Assembly: GCF_014643695.1 (NCBI RefSeq)
Contig: NZ_BMJY01000003.1
Coordinates: forward strand, 296,132-360,131
Reading direction: 5' to 3'
DNA length: 64,000 nt
From: Microbacterium album
Lineage (GTDB): Bacteria; Actinomycetota; Actinomycetes; Actinomycetales; Microbacteriaceae
Shown: in pieces, positions 36,035 to 45,354 of the stretch
Layout of the letters: each line of letters starts with the position of its first letter
Position numbering within the stretch: the stretch's first letter is position 1
Translations under genes and position numbers: made by a program
The notes under the pieces: model-generated
The model's input: the letters and a program-made list of their open reading frames with translations, nothing else
Told to the model about the DNA's origin: nothing
Databases searched by the model: none

Positions 36035-36037
36035 GCT
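36032..36037 (+). promoter_or_regulatory. -10 element for leaderless lpd mRNA
   Basis: TAGGCT ends 6 nt before the lpd ATG at 36044. Its first three bases are also the stop codon of the CopC-like gene. Confidence 0.65.
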
Positions 36038-36043
36038 GAGGGC

Positions 36044-37441
<1,398 letters not shown>

Positions 37442-37458
37442 GTCGCCCCGCGCACGAG

Positions 37459-37487
37459 AAGGCCCCCGGATCCGTTCCGGGGGCCTT
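37459..37487 (+). terminator. Terminator after lpd
   Basis: A perfect 12-bp stem (aaggcccccgga / tccgggggcctt) with a 5-nt loop lies 18 nt after the lpd stop; a weak T-rich tract (ttcgtcgtct) follows. Confidence 0.85.
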
Positions 37488-37520
37488 CGTCGTCTGCCGG
37501 TGTTGTGGCGCGTGGCGCGG

Positions 37521-37599
37521 CCTCGGTCTCGACTCCGCGGCTGCGCCGCTTCGCTCAACCCGTTTCGACTCCGCCGCTGCGCGGCTCCGCTCAACGAGC
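37521..37599. repeat. Two repeat copies between converging lpd and CYTH genes (locus C)
   Basis: Two imperfect copies of the gtttcgactccgcggctgcg element, at 37521-37559 and 37559-37599, each ending CGCTCAAC. They match copies at 33152 and 62429. Each can form small GC-rich hairpins around GCGG...CCGC. Confidence 0.88.
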
Positions 37600-37607
37600 G
37601 GGGGCCC

Positions 37608-38243
37608 TCAGTGGCCGAGGGCGCGGGCGAGCTTGGACGCGGAGAGCGCGGGGCGGGCTCCGGCGGCGAAGGCCGCGTCGGCCACAGCGGTGAAGAAAGT
37701 CTCGCGATCGGCGGCGTCGGAGGGCGCGGCGGGGCCGAGCTCGACCTCCCACTCGTGCCATTCGCGCTCCGTGCCCTGGCGCAGATCACTGGTGCGCACG
37801 TGATCGTCGACGAACTCCGCGAGCACGGCACCGTCGGCGTCGAGGAGCTCGTAGGCCGTGCGGTCATTGACGATGCGCGCAAGCGGCGCGAGCGGCGCGG
37901 TCGTCCAGGGCGCGATCTCGGCGAGCACGGCCGCGGGCGGTTCGTCCGACTCACCCAGCGGCCACCCCAGCTCCGTGCGGGCCCCGTCGATCAGGGGCCC
38001 CTTGATGTGCCAACCCGCGTCGGGGCCGCCGGTGCGCCGGCGCAGGGCGACGCCCGCGCGCGCGAGAGCCAGGTCCTCGGTGTCCAGATACAGCGCGTCG
38101 AGGTGCCGCCGCTCCCCCGCGCTGACGGAGGCGACGCCGGGGACCTCGGTCCACGTGGGCACCGGTGCCCCCGCGTCGACGTCGAACTTGCGCTCGATCT
38201 CGACGAAGCGCGAAGGCTCGCGGCCGCGGTCCGGCGCGCTCAC
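37608..38243 (-). CDS. CYTH-domain protein
   Basis: This 211-residue protein has the CYTH signature EIERKFDV near residue 15 and later RRHLDALYLDTEDLAL and VALRRRTGG, residues lining a tunnel that binds triphosphates. CYTH members hydrolyse inorganic triphosphate, thiamine triphosphate or make cAMP; the substrate here cannot be assigned. It lacks the C-terminal CHAD domain often fused. The GTG start overlaps the upstream small gene as GTGA, so the two form an operon with a leaderless promoter. Confidence 0.9.
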   Translation of the reverse strand: MSAPDRGREPSRFVEIERKFDVDAGAPVPTWTEVPGVASVSAGERRHLDALYLDTEDLALARAGVALRRRTGGPDAGWHIKGPLIDGARTELGWPLGESDEPPAAVLAEIAPWTTAPLAPLARIVNDRTAYELLDADGAVLAEFVDDHVRTSDLRQGTEREWHEWEVELGPAAPSDAADRETFFTAVADAAFAAGARPALSASKLARALGH

Positions 38244-38470
38244 GCGCCGGGGTGGCGGTCGTCGCCGATGCCGATGTCGTTCTCCTCACCGGCGTAGCGG
38301 AAGGAGACCTCCGTCGGGCCGTCGGATTCGCCGGTGTGGGCGGGAGCGCCCTCGCGATCATAGATGATCTGTCCGTCCGAATAGGGCAGGATCAGCTGAT
38401 CGAGCTCGGGCGATTCCAGGGGCAGGACCTGACCGTCGAGGGGTCCGCCGTGCAGTCGTGCGATGGCCAT
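38240..38470 (-). CDS. Small hypothetical protein coupled to the CYTH gene
   Basis: This 76-residue acidic protein begins MAIARLHGGPLDGQVLPLES and has no membrane segment or motif I recognise beyond GGPLDGQ, which recurs in small actinobacterial proteins. Coding bias is strong. It is translated together with the CYTH gene through a 4-nt overlap, and a TATGGT -10 lies 6 nt before its ATG, so it is probably the leaderless first gene of the pair. Function unknown. Confidence 0.8.
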   Translation of the reverse strand: MAIARLHGGPLDGQVLPLESPELDQLILPYSDGQIIYDREGAPAHTGESDGPTEVSFRYAGEENDIGIGDDRHPGA

Positions 38471-38476
38471 GACCCC

Positions 38477-38482
38477 ACCATA
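38477..38482 (-). promoter_or_regulatory. -10 element for the small gene/CYTH operon
   Basis: TATGGT on the minus strand ends 6 nt before the ATG at 38470, the leaderless spacing seen repeatedly in this window. Confidence 0.55.
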
Positions 38483-38551
38483 AGCCGGGTCTCCCGTCGC
38501 GGCACGGTGCGGCCCGGGGGCTGGCGCGAGCGTCCGGATCGCGGTATGCGG

Positions 38552-39589
38552 TCAGCTCCGGCTCTCCCGGATCTGCTCCTGGTCCTTCGCCCGTTCCTCG
38601 TCCTCCGCCTCGCGCGCCTCGCGCAGGGCGTCGACGGCGAGCTGGACCTCGCGCTCGGCACGCCGCACGCGGCGCTGCGCGAACGTCTCGGCCGCGAAGC
38701 GCGCCCGCACGCGATCCTGCTCCTCCTCCACGCCGACGATGATGTACGCGCACGCGATGAGGATCACCTGCGCCGACAGGTTCACCCACAGCAGCAGCGC
38801 GATGAGCGACGCGAACGACGCCAGCAGCGGGTTGTTCGTCGCACCCCCGACGAACAGGCCCGACAGCTGCTGCAGCACGGTCAGTCCGATGCCGCCGATC
38901 ACCGCGCCGCTCCACAGCGAGCGCGCGGACGGGCGCAGCCCCGACAGCATGCGGAACAGCAGCGCGATGAGCACCGCGTCGAGCACGAACGTCACCAGCA
39001 CGGTCACCATCCGCGTCGCGATCGGGGCGAACCCGCCGTCGTCGGCGCCGATCCATCCCAGCACGGTGCCGACGAAGGCGGAGCCGAGGAAGCTCGTCAC
39101 CGCTGCGGCCAGGAGCACCGCTCCCATGATCACGGCGAACAGCAGGTCGCGCAGGATCAGCAGGACCCCGGGGACGCTCTCGTGCGTCGTGCCGGCCATC
39201 ATGCGGATCGCCTGGCGCAGCACCCCGATCACCCCGATCGCGGCGATGATGAGGGCGACGAGCGATGCGAGACCGGCGATGGTGAAGCTCGCGGGCTGGT
39301 CCAGGTCTCCGGGGCGGATGATCCCGTCTTCCCCGCCGATCAGGCCGGGGACGACGTTGTCGACCGCGTCGATGAGCGCCTGCCACAGCTCCGGACGGCC
39401 CGCGAGCCAGATCGCCGCGACCGAGAAGCCCAGCAGGACGCCCGCGAAGATCGAGAACAGCGCGCGGTAGGTCACGCTCGAGGCGAGCAGCGGGCCCTTC
39501 TGCTCGGCGTACAGCAAGAAGGCCCGCACCGGCTTGCGGGCGAGCGCCCACGCGATCAGCACCTTCACCCGCGCCATGATGCCCGCCAT
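38552..39589 (-). CDS. YihY/BrkB-family membrane protein
   Basis: This 345-residue protein has about six membrane segments and the YihY/virulence factor BrkB pattern: LLASSVTYRALFSIFAGVLL near residue 34, and GAVIGGIGLTVLQQLSGLFV then ASLIALLLWVNLSAQVILIACAY. A long charged, helical C-terminal tail (about 290-345) is rich in Glu/Arg. The family is widespread but its function is not established. A TAGCCT -10 lies 6 nt before the ATG, implying a leaderless mRNA. Confidence 0.9.
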   Translation of the reverse strand: MAGIMARVKVLIAWALARKPVRAFLLYAEQKGPLLASSVTYRALFSIFAGVLLGFSVAAIWLAGRPELWQALIDAVDNVVPGLIGGEDGIIRPGDLDQPASFTIAGLASLVALIIAAIGVIGVLRQAIRMMAGTTHESVPGVLLILRDLLFAVIMGAVLLAAAVTSFLGSAFVGTVLGWIGADDGGFAPIATRMVTVLVTFVLDAVLIALLFRMLSGLRPSARSLWSGAVIGGIGLTVLQQLSGLFVGGATNNPLLASFASLIALLLWVNLSAQVILIACAYIIVGVEEEQDRVRARFAAETFAQRRVRRAEREVQLAVDALREAREAEDEERAKDQEQIRESRS

Positions 39590-39595
39590 GCCGCA

Positions 39596-39601
39596 AGGCT
39601 A
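39596..39601 (-). promoter_or_regulatory. -10 element for leaderless yihY-like mRNA
   Basis: TAGCCT on the minus strand lies 6 nt upstream of the ATG at 39589. Confidence 0.55.
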
Positions 39602-39665
39602 GCGAAGCGCCCCGTCCGCCCGCAGTCGCTTGACATGGACGCCGGCCCCACCCTGCGGCGGACGC

Positions 39666-40145
39666 TCAGGTGACCAGCAGCGCCGCCCAAGCTCCCACGA
39701 TCATCCACGGGCCGAAGGCGATGTGCGTGTCCCGCCCGGCCCTCCCGGCGAGCATCATGACCGTCGCGAACGCCGCACCGAGCACGAACGCCGCCCCCGC
39801 TCCGACGACGAGCGGCATCCATCCGTGCCAGCCGAGGAACACCCCGACCAGCGCCGCGAGCTTGACGTCTCCGCCGCCGAGACCGGCCGGGTGCGCGGCG
39901 CGCAGCGCGAGATAGAGCCCCATGAGCGTCAGCCCGCCGAGCGCCGCCCGCCCCGCCGGCTGCAGGTCCCCCGCCATCGCGGCCGCCACCGCCAGCAGCG
40001 CGGTCAGCCCGATCGCCGAGGGCAGCACGATCCGGTCCGGCAGGCGATGCTCGAGGATGTCGACGCGGATGAGCACGAGGCCCACGACGAGGAACGCGGC
40101 ATGCGCGGTCGCCACGATCGCCTCGCCCGCCCCCATCCCGGCCAC
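39666..40145 (-). CDS. A24-family prepilin-peptidase-like protein
   Basis: This 159-residue polytopic membrane protein has the two aspartates of aspartic prepilin peptidases: RVDILEHRLPDRI near residue 27 and GGGDVKLAALVG near 94 (GxGD motif). It lacks the N-terminal cytoplasmic methylase domain of PilD, like the short TadV/FlaK-type peptidases. No pilin or tad genes are near, so the substrate is unknown. GTG 40143-40145 is chosen because AAAGGGGG lies 6 nt upstream; an ATG three codons later is the alternative. Confidence 0.85.
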   Translation of the reverse strand: MAGMGAGEAIVATAHAAFLVVGLVLIRVDILEHRLPDRIVLPSAIGLTALLAVAAAMAGDLQPAGRAALGGLTLMGLYLALRAAHPAGLGGGDVKLAALVGVFLGWHGWMPLVVGAGAAFVLGAAFATVMMLAGRAGRDTHIAFGPWMIVGAWAALLVT

Positions 40146-40209
40146 GCCCGCCCCCTTTCGCGGCCAGGATAGGCACGGGGAGGCTGCGCTCGGGCGCGGC
40201 TGTGGAGAA

Positions 40210-40686
40210 CTACTCGCCCAGGCGATTGCGGGTGCGCATGGCCCGCTCGGCCTCGCGCTTGTCCTGCCGCTCGCGGAGGGTCTGGCGCTTGTCGAACTCG
40301 CGCTTTCCCTTGGCGACGGCGATCTCGACCTTCGCCCGCCCGTCGAGGAAGTACAGCCGGAGCGGCACGAGCGTGTACCCGCCGGCGGAGACGGCGTGGC
40401 TGAGCCGCACGATCTCGTCCTTGTGGAGCAGCAGCTTGCGCGTGCGCTTCGAGGAGTGGTTGGTCCACGTGCCCTGCGAGTACTCGGGGATGTGCACGGC
40501 GTCGAGCCACGCCTCTCCCCCGTCGACGTACGCGTACCCGTCCGACAGGTTCGCACGGCCCTGCCGCAACGACTTCACCTCGGTGCCGGTGAGCACGAGC
40601 CCCGCCTCGTACGTCTTCTCGATCGAGTACTCGTGCCGAGCGCGACGGTTGGTCGCGATGACCTTCTCGCCCTTCTCCCTGGGCAT
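40210..40686 (-). CDS. smpB: SsrA-binding protein SmpB
   Basis: SmpB carries tmRNA to stalled ribosomes for trans-translation. The 158-residue product contains [41 protein letters not shown] and [20 protein letters not shown], all classic SmpB signatures, and a basic C-terminal tail. GGGAGGTGAGC precedes the ATG. It follows ftsX by 109 nt, the conserved ftsE-ftsX-smpB order. No tmRNA gene is seen in this window. Confidence 0.97.
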   Translation of the reverse strand: MPREKGEKVIATNRRARHEYSIEKTYEAGLVLTGTEVKSLRQGRANLSDGYAYVDGGEAWLDAVHIPEYSQGTWTNHSSKRTRKLLLHKDEIVRLSHAVSAGGYTLVPLRLYFLDGRAKVEIAVAKGKREFDKRQTLRERQDKREAERAMRTRNRLGE

Positions 40687-40795
40687 GTGCTCACCTCCCT
40701 CTGTTGCGAACGGGTCCCGTCTCGCGCGGGACAGCCTTCCACCCTACCGCCTCCCGGCGCGCGGCTCCTCCTGCGACCGCGGGGGCAGCAGGGGG

Positions 40796-41707
40796 CTACG
40801 CCCGCAGCCAGCGCCGGATCGCGAAGCCCGCGGACAGCGCCGCGAGGGCCACGCCGATCGCGATGACCACGGGCACCACGAGGAAGGCCTCGCGCATGCC
40901 GACCCAGGGGATCGTCGCCATGCCCTGGCTGAGGTAGCCCTCGACACCGAACCTGACCCCGGCGAGCACCGCGCCGCTGGCGAGGAGCGATCCGATGAGC
41001 GATGCCACGACGCCCTCCAGGATGAACGGCGTCTGGATGAAGCGGTTGGAGGCGCCCACGAGCCGCATGATGCCGACCTCGCGGCGGCGGGCGTAGGCCG
41101 ACAGGCGGATGGTCGTGGAGATCAGCAGCACCGCCGAGATGAGCATGAGTCCGGCGATGCCGACCGCGACGTACGTGGCGATCGTGAGCGCGGAGAAGAG
41201 CGGATCGAGGTACTCGAGCTGGTCCGACACCTCCTCGACGCCGTCCACGCCCGCGAAGGCCTCCACGATGACGTCCGACTGGGTCGGATCCAGCAGATTG
41301 ATGTGGAAGATGGCGCTGGTCTGCTCCTCGGTGAGCAGGCGCGCGTAGTCCTCGCCGAAGTTGGCGAGCAGCGACTCGTACGCCTCCGCCTGCGACTCGT
41401 ACGAGAAGTGCTGGATGAGCGGCGACAGCGTCGGGCCCTCCAGCTCGGCCTCCACCGCCGCGATCTGGTCCTCGTTGGCCACGCCGCCCGTGCAGGTCTC
41501 GGTCACGGAGATGGACGAGCACATGTAGACGTCGACCTGCGCCCGGTCCTGGAAATAGTCGCGCATGGTGCCGATCTGGGCCTGCATCAGGATCGCGGCG
41601 CCCACGAAGGTGAGCGAGACGAACGTGACCAGCACGACCGAGACGACCATGGACGCGTTGCGTCGCAGGCCGTTGAGCACCTCCGCGAGGATCAATCCCA
41701 CCCTCAT
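40796..41707 (-). CDS. ftsX: Cell division protein FtsX
   Basis: FtsX is the membrane half of the FtsEX complex that activates septal peptidoglycan hydrolases. The 303-residue product has an N-terminal membrane helix (about 22-44), a large extracellular loop (about 45-170) with two cysteines (MCSSISVTETCTGG) and three C-terminal helices with SAYARRREVGIMRLVGASNRFIQ, the FtsX signature. The ATG overlaps the ftsE stop as ATGA. Length is normal for actinobacteria. Confidence 0.96.
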   Translation of the reverse strand: MRVGLILAEVLNGLRRNASMVVSVVLVTFVSLTFVGAAILMQAQIGTMRDYFQDRAQVDVYMCSSISVTETCTGGVANEDQIAAVEAELEGPTLSPLIQHFSYESQAEAYESLLANFGEDYARLLTEEQTSAIFHINLLDPTQSDVIVEAFAGVDGVEEVSDQLEYLDPLFSALTIATYVAVGIAGLMLISAVLLISTTIRLSAYARRREVGIMRLVGASNRFIQTPFILEGVVASLIGSLLASGAVLAGVRFGVEGYLSQGMATIPWVGMREAFLVVPVVIAIGVALAALSAGFAIRRWLRA

Positions 41708-42747
41708 GATGTCGGGCCCACCTCGTCGTCGTTGCTCCGCAGCCCCAACCGATCCGCCATGCCGAGCTCCGCGACGTCGACGTCGGGGCGCGGCACGGCC
41801 GCTGTCGGCGGCTCGGGACGAGGATCGTCCTGTGCGGCAGGGACCGGCTCGGGCGCCGTGGGAGCCGTGGGCTCGGAGGGCTGCGGGGAACCGGTGGGCT
41901 CGGCCGCCGGCGCGGGCGAAGCGGGCGCCCCCTCGCGCGCGGGGGTCGGAACGGCTCCGGTCGCGTTGCCGCTCACCTCGCGCTGCAGCTCGAGCACGGC
42001 CGTGAGTGCGGCGACCGCCGCGGCTCCCCGCTCGACCTGGGGCTCGAGCGTCTTGATGCCCGAGCGGTCGCCGTAGCCGCCGTGACGCTCGTCGCGCACG
42101 AGCTGGCCGTGCTTGAGCTCGATGACGCGGCGCTGCATCTGGTCCACGAAGTTCGCCTCGTGCGTCGCGCACAGGATCGTGGTGCCCGAGGCGTTGATCC
42201 GCGCGAGGAGCTGCATGATGTCGACCGAGGTCGCCGGGTCGAGGTTGCCGGTCGGCTCGTCGGCGAGGAGCACCTGCGGCCGGTTGACGAGGGCGCGCGC
42301 GATCGCGACGCGCTGCTGCTCGCCGCCGGACAGCTCGTGCGGCATCCGCTTCGCCATGCCGGCGAGCCCCACGAGCTCGAGCGCCTCCGGGACCGCCTGC
42401 TTGACGAAAGCGCGGGAGGATCCGATCACCTGCAGCGTGAATGCGACGTTCTGGAAGACGGTCTTCGACGGCAGCAGCCGGAAGTCCTGGAACACCGACC
42501 CGATGTGCCGGCGGAAGTACGGCGTGCGGCGGTTCGACAGCGACTTCGTGTCGCGCCCGAGGACCACGATGCGGCCCTCGCTCGGGAGATCCTCGCGCAG
42601 GATCAGCCGCAGGCAGGAGGACTTGCCCGACCCGGACGCGCCCACGAGGAACACGAACTCACCGCGCTGCACCTCGAAGTCGACGTCGTCGAGGGCGGGT
42701 TTCGCGGTCCCCCGGTATCGCTTTGTGACGTGTTCGAACCGGATCAT
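41704..42747 (-). CDS. ftsE: Cell division ATP-binding protein FtsE with C-terminal extension
   Basis: FtsE is the ABC ATPase of FtsEX. The first 230 residues are typical: MIRFEHVTKRYRGTAKPALD, Walker A GASGSGKSSCLRL, signature LSGGEQQRVAIARAL and Walker B LLADEPTGNLD. Residues from about 231 to 347 form a Pro/Ala/Glu-rich, low-complexity extension absent from most FtsE proteins (about 229 residues). It is translationally coupled to ftsX. prfB, which usually precedes ftsE in actinobacteria, is absent here; a TAGGCT -10 lies 9 nt before the ATG. Confidence 0.95.
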   Translation of the reverse strand: MIRFEHVTKRYRGTAKPALDDVDFEVQRGEFVFLVGASGSGKSSCLRLILREDLPSEGRIVVLGRDTKSLSNRRTPYFRRHIGSVFQDFRLLPSKTVFQNVAFTLQVIGSSRAFVKQAVPEALELVGLAGMAKRMPHELSGGEQQRVAIARALVNRPQVLLADEPTGNLDPATSVDIMQLLARINASGTTILCATHEANFVDQMQRRVIELKHGQLVRDERHGGYGDRSGIKTLEPQVERGAAAVAALTAVLELQREVSGNATGAVPTPAREGAPASPAPAAEPTGSPQPSEPTAPTAPEPVPAAQDDPRPEPPTAAVPRPDVDVAELGMADRLGLRSNDDEVGPTS

Positions 42748-42756
42748 GGCGTACCG

Positions 42757-42762
42757 AGCCTA
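42757..42762 (-). promoter_or_regulatory. -10 element for ftsEX
   Basis: TAGGCT on the minus strand, 9 nt before the ftsE ATG, predicts a transcription start only about 2 nt before the start codon. Confidence 0.5.
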
Positions 42763-42836
42763 AGCGCCCGGTCACGCCATCGTCCGAGCGACACCCCCGC
42801 ATGGCCGGAGCGCTGCCGCCACCGAGCGGGAGCGCC

Positions 42837-44249
42837 TCAGCTGCGCATGTCCTCCAGCTCCATGCCCTTCGTCTCCCGCACCTTCCACAGCACGAACACG
42901 AACGACGCCGCGGCACACACCGCGTAGATCCCGTACGCGAACGACAGGCCGATCTCGCTCAGGACCGGGAACGTCGTCGAGATCACGAAGTTGGCCACCC
43001 ACTGGGCCGCAGCCGCCACTGCGAGCGCGCTCGCGCGGATCCGGTTCGGGAACATCTCGCCCAGCAGCACCCACACGATCGGCCCCCACGTCGCGCCGAA
43101 CCCGACGACGAACAGGTTCGCGGCGACCAGGGCGATGACCGACCACGGTGCCTCGAGATTCGCCGTGGTCGAGCCGTCCTCGGCCGTCACGAGCTCCGCG
43201 AAGGAGAAGGCCACGGCCATCGTGCCGAGCGCGACGGTCATGATGACGGATCCGACGAGCAGCATGAGGCGCCGCCCGACACGGTCGACCAGCACGATCG
43301 CCACGATCGTGACGAGGATGTTGGTGACCGACGTGATCACGGATGTCAGCAGCGCGCTCGACTCGTCGAAGCCGACCGACCGCCACAGCGTCGTCGAGTA
43401 GTAGAAGATCACGTTGATGCCCACGAACTGCTGGAACACCGACAGCAGGATGCCGACCCACACGATCGGCTTCAGCCCGAGCGCCGGGCCGAGGATGTCG
43501 CGCAGCGACTGCCGGCGCTCGGTCTCGAGGGAGTCCCGGATCTGCTGGATCTTCAGGTTGACGTCCTGGGAGCCCGTGAAGTCGAGCAGCACCTGCGACG
43601 CCTTGTCGTACCGCCCGCGCAGCACGAGGTAGCGGGGCGATTCCGGCAGCCGCAGCGACATGACGCCGTACACGATTGCGGGGATCGCCTCGATCATGAA
43701 CATCCAGCGCCAAGCGGGCAGGCCGAACCAGAGCACCTCCGCGGCGCCGCCCGAGATCCCGGCCAGCAGCGCGTTCGAGAGCAGCGCGACGAAGATGCCC
43801 GTCACGATGGCGAGCTGCTGCAGCGATCCCAGCCGACCGCGGATGCGCGCGGGCGACACCTCGGCGATGTAGGCAGGCGCGATGACCGACGCGGCACCCA
43901 CGCCCAGGCCGCCGACGACCCGCCAGACGATGAGGTCGATCACGCCGAACGCGAATCCGGATCCGATCGACGAGACGAGGAACAGCCCGGCGGCGACGAG
44001 CATGACCGGCACGCGCCCCCAGCGATTGGCCATCGCCCCCGCGAACCACGCGCCCACCGCGCATCCCAGCAGCGCGCTCGACACGGCGAAGCCCGTGAGC
44101 GCGCCGTCGAGCGCGAAGTCCCCCGCGAGCGCATCCACGGCGCCGTTGATGACGGCCGTATCGAAGCCGAACAGGAAGCCGCCCAACGCAGCGGCGATCG
44201 CGATCCCGGTGACCCGCGCGTTCAATCGGCGGTATGTCGTCTCCCCCAT
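42837..44249 (-). CDS. MFS sugar transporter
   Basis: This 470-residue protein has twelve predicted membrane segments and sugar-porter signatures: GFLFGFDTAVINGAV near residue 24, RWGRVPVM, YIAEVSPARIRGRLGSLQQ, LPESPRYLVLRGR and VDRVGRRLML, so it should be a proton-coupled sugar or polyol symporter; the substrate cannot be told. ATG 44247-44249 is chosen over upstream in-frame starts because a TAGGCT -10 lies 7 nt upstream and the longer reading runs antisense into zapE. It is divergent from zapE. Confidence 0.93.
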   Translation of the reverse strand: MGETTYRRLNARVTGIAIAAALGGFLFGFDTAVINGAVDALAGDFALDGALTGFAVSSALLGCAVGAWFAGAMANRWGRVPVMLVAAGLFLVSSIGSGFAFGVIDLIVWRVVGGLGVGAASVIAPAYIAEVSPARIRGRLGSLQQLAIVTGIFVALLSNALLAGISGGAAEVLWFGLPAWRWMFMIEAIPAIVYGVMSLRLPESPRYLVLRGRYDKASQVLLDFTGSQDVNLKIQQIRDSLETERRQSLRDILGPALGLKPIVWVGILLSVFQQFVGINVIFYYSTTLWRSVGFDESSALLTSVITSVTNILVTIVAIVLVDRVGRRLMLLVGSVIMTVALGTMAVAFSFAELVTAEDGSTTANLEAPWSVIALVAANLFVVGFGATWGPIVWVLLGEMFPNRIRASALAVAAAAQWVANFVISTTFPVLSEIGLSFAYGIYAVCAAASFVFVLWKVRETKGMELEDMRS

Positions 44250-44256
44250 GCCGTCG

Positions 44257-44262
44257 AGCCTA
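44257..44262 (-). promoter_or_regulatory. -10 element for the MFS transporter
   Basis: TAGGCT on the minus strand lies 7 nt upstream of the ATG at 44249, consistent with a leaderless or nearly leaderless mRNA. Confidence 0.55.
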
Positions 44263-44301
44263 CGGCCGTCCCTCGGCCTCCGTGGGGCAGACTGTCCCTC
44301 G

Positions 44302-45324
44302 ATGCCCACCACCGCCCGCGCCCGCGACACCGCAGCTGCCCAGGTGTTCCGCGGGGTCACGGAGGCCGCGATCGAGGCCGCCGCCCGCGCACAGGGCATC
44401 GCGCTGGATGCCGCGCAACGCGCCGCCGTCCCACGGATGCTGAGGCCCGCGCGACGGCACGTGTACCTGCACGGACCCGCGGGCCGCGGCAAGACCTGGC
44501 TCATGGATGCGGCCTTCGCGGCCGCGCCCACCGCCCGCAAACGCCGGATCCACTTCCACGATTTCTTCCCCGAGCTGCACGCCGCGATCTTCCGGCACCG
44601 GCACGACCTGAACGCGGCCCTCGACGAGCTGCTGCGATCCCCCGACGGCGACGGGCACGTCGAGCTGCTGTGCTTCGACGAGTTCCACGTGCACGACGTG
44701 GCCGACGGGGTGCTCATCCGACGCCTGCTCGCGGCCCTCGCCGCCCGCCCGGTCGCGATGGCCGTCACGTCGAACTACGCACCGGAGCAGCTTCTGCGGC
44801 ATCCGCTCTTCCACGCCACGTTCGAGCCGGCGATCGCGGAGATCCGCGACCGGTTCGATGTGATCGTCGTCGACGGTCCCCGCGACCATCGCGCGCACGC
44901 AAGCCACGACCGCGGATTCGCGGCGGGAGCCTGGGTGACCGGGGCAGCGCCCGGCCGCTCCGGCGATGGCGTCGTGCTCCGCGTCGCCGAGCGCGACGTG
45001 ACCGCGCGGGCCCTGTCCGAGCATGAGCTGCACGCCACGTTCGACGATCTGTGCAGCGAACCGCTCAGCGCGCGGGAGTACGCGGCGCTCGCCCGGCTGC
45101 GCTCGCAGTGGCTGATCACGGCTGTGCCGCCGCTCGAGTCGCTCGCAGCGGCGCCCGCGCAGCGCCTCGCCAATCTCGTCGACGTCGCCGCGGACCGAGG
45201 GGTGCGGGTCGAGTTCCACGCCGCCGGCGAGCCCACAGCGCTCGCGGACGCACCGCATCCCCCGCTCGACCTCGCGCGCACGCTCAGCCGGCTCGGCTCT
45301 CTGCGCCGCGTCGTCGCCTCCTGA
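44302..45324 (+). CDS. zapE: ZapE/AFG1-family ATPase
   Basis: ZapE (AFG1-like) is an AAA-type ATPase linked in E. coli to Z-ring regulation. The 340-residue product has Walker A HGPAGRGKTWLMDAAF near residue 57, the family motif RIHFHDFFPELHAAIFRHR, Walker B LLCFDEFHVHDVADGVLIRRL and AVTSNYAPEQLL, all characteristic. ATG 44302 fits the family length and avoids a long antisense extension into the MFS gene. Its presence beside ftsEX adds to division functions in this region, but no operon is evident. Confidence 0.93.
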   Translation: MPTTARARDTAAAQVFRGVTEAAIEAAARAQGIALDAAQRAAVPRMLRPARRHVYLHGPAGRGKTWLMDAAFAAAPTARKRRIHFHDFFPELHAAIFRHRHDLNAALDELLRSPDGDGHVELLCFDEFHVHDVADGVLIRRLLAALAARPVAMAVTSNYAPEQLLRHPLFHATFEPAIAEIRDRFDVIVVDGPRDHRAHASHDRGFAAGAWVTGAAPGRSGDGVVLRVAERDVTARALSEHELHATFDDLCSEPLSAREYAALARLRSQWLITAVPPLESLAAAPAQRLANLVDVAADRGVRVEFHAAGEPTALADAPHPPLDLARTLSRLGSLRRVVAS

Positions 45325-45354
45325 GCGCCACCCGGCCTGTGAGCGGGGCGGGGG

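Noticed and set aside
40714..40732. GTCCCG/CGGGAC hairpin between smpB and ftsX
   Set aside because: Six-bp stem without U tract; too weak to call a terminator in DNA of this GC content.
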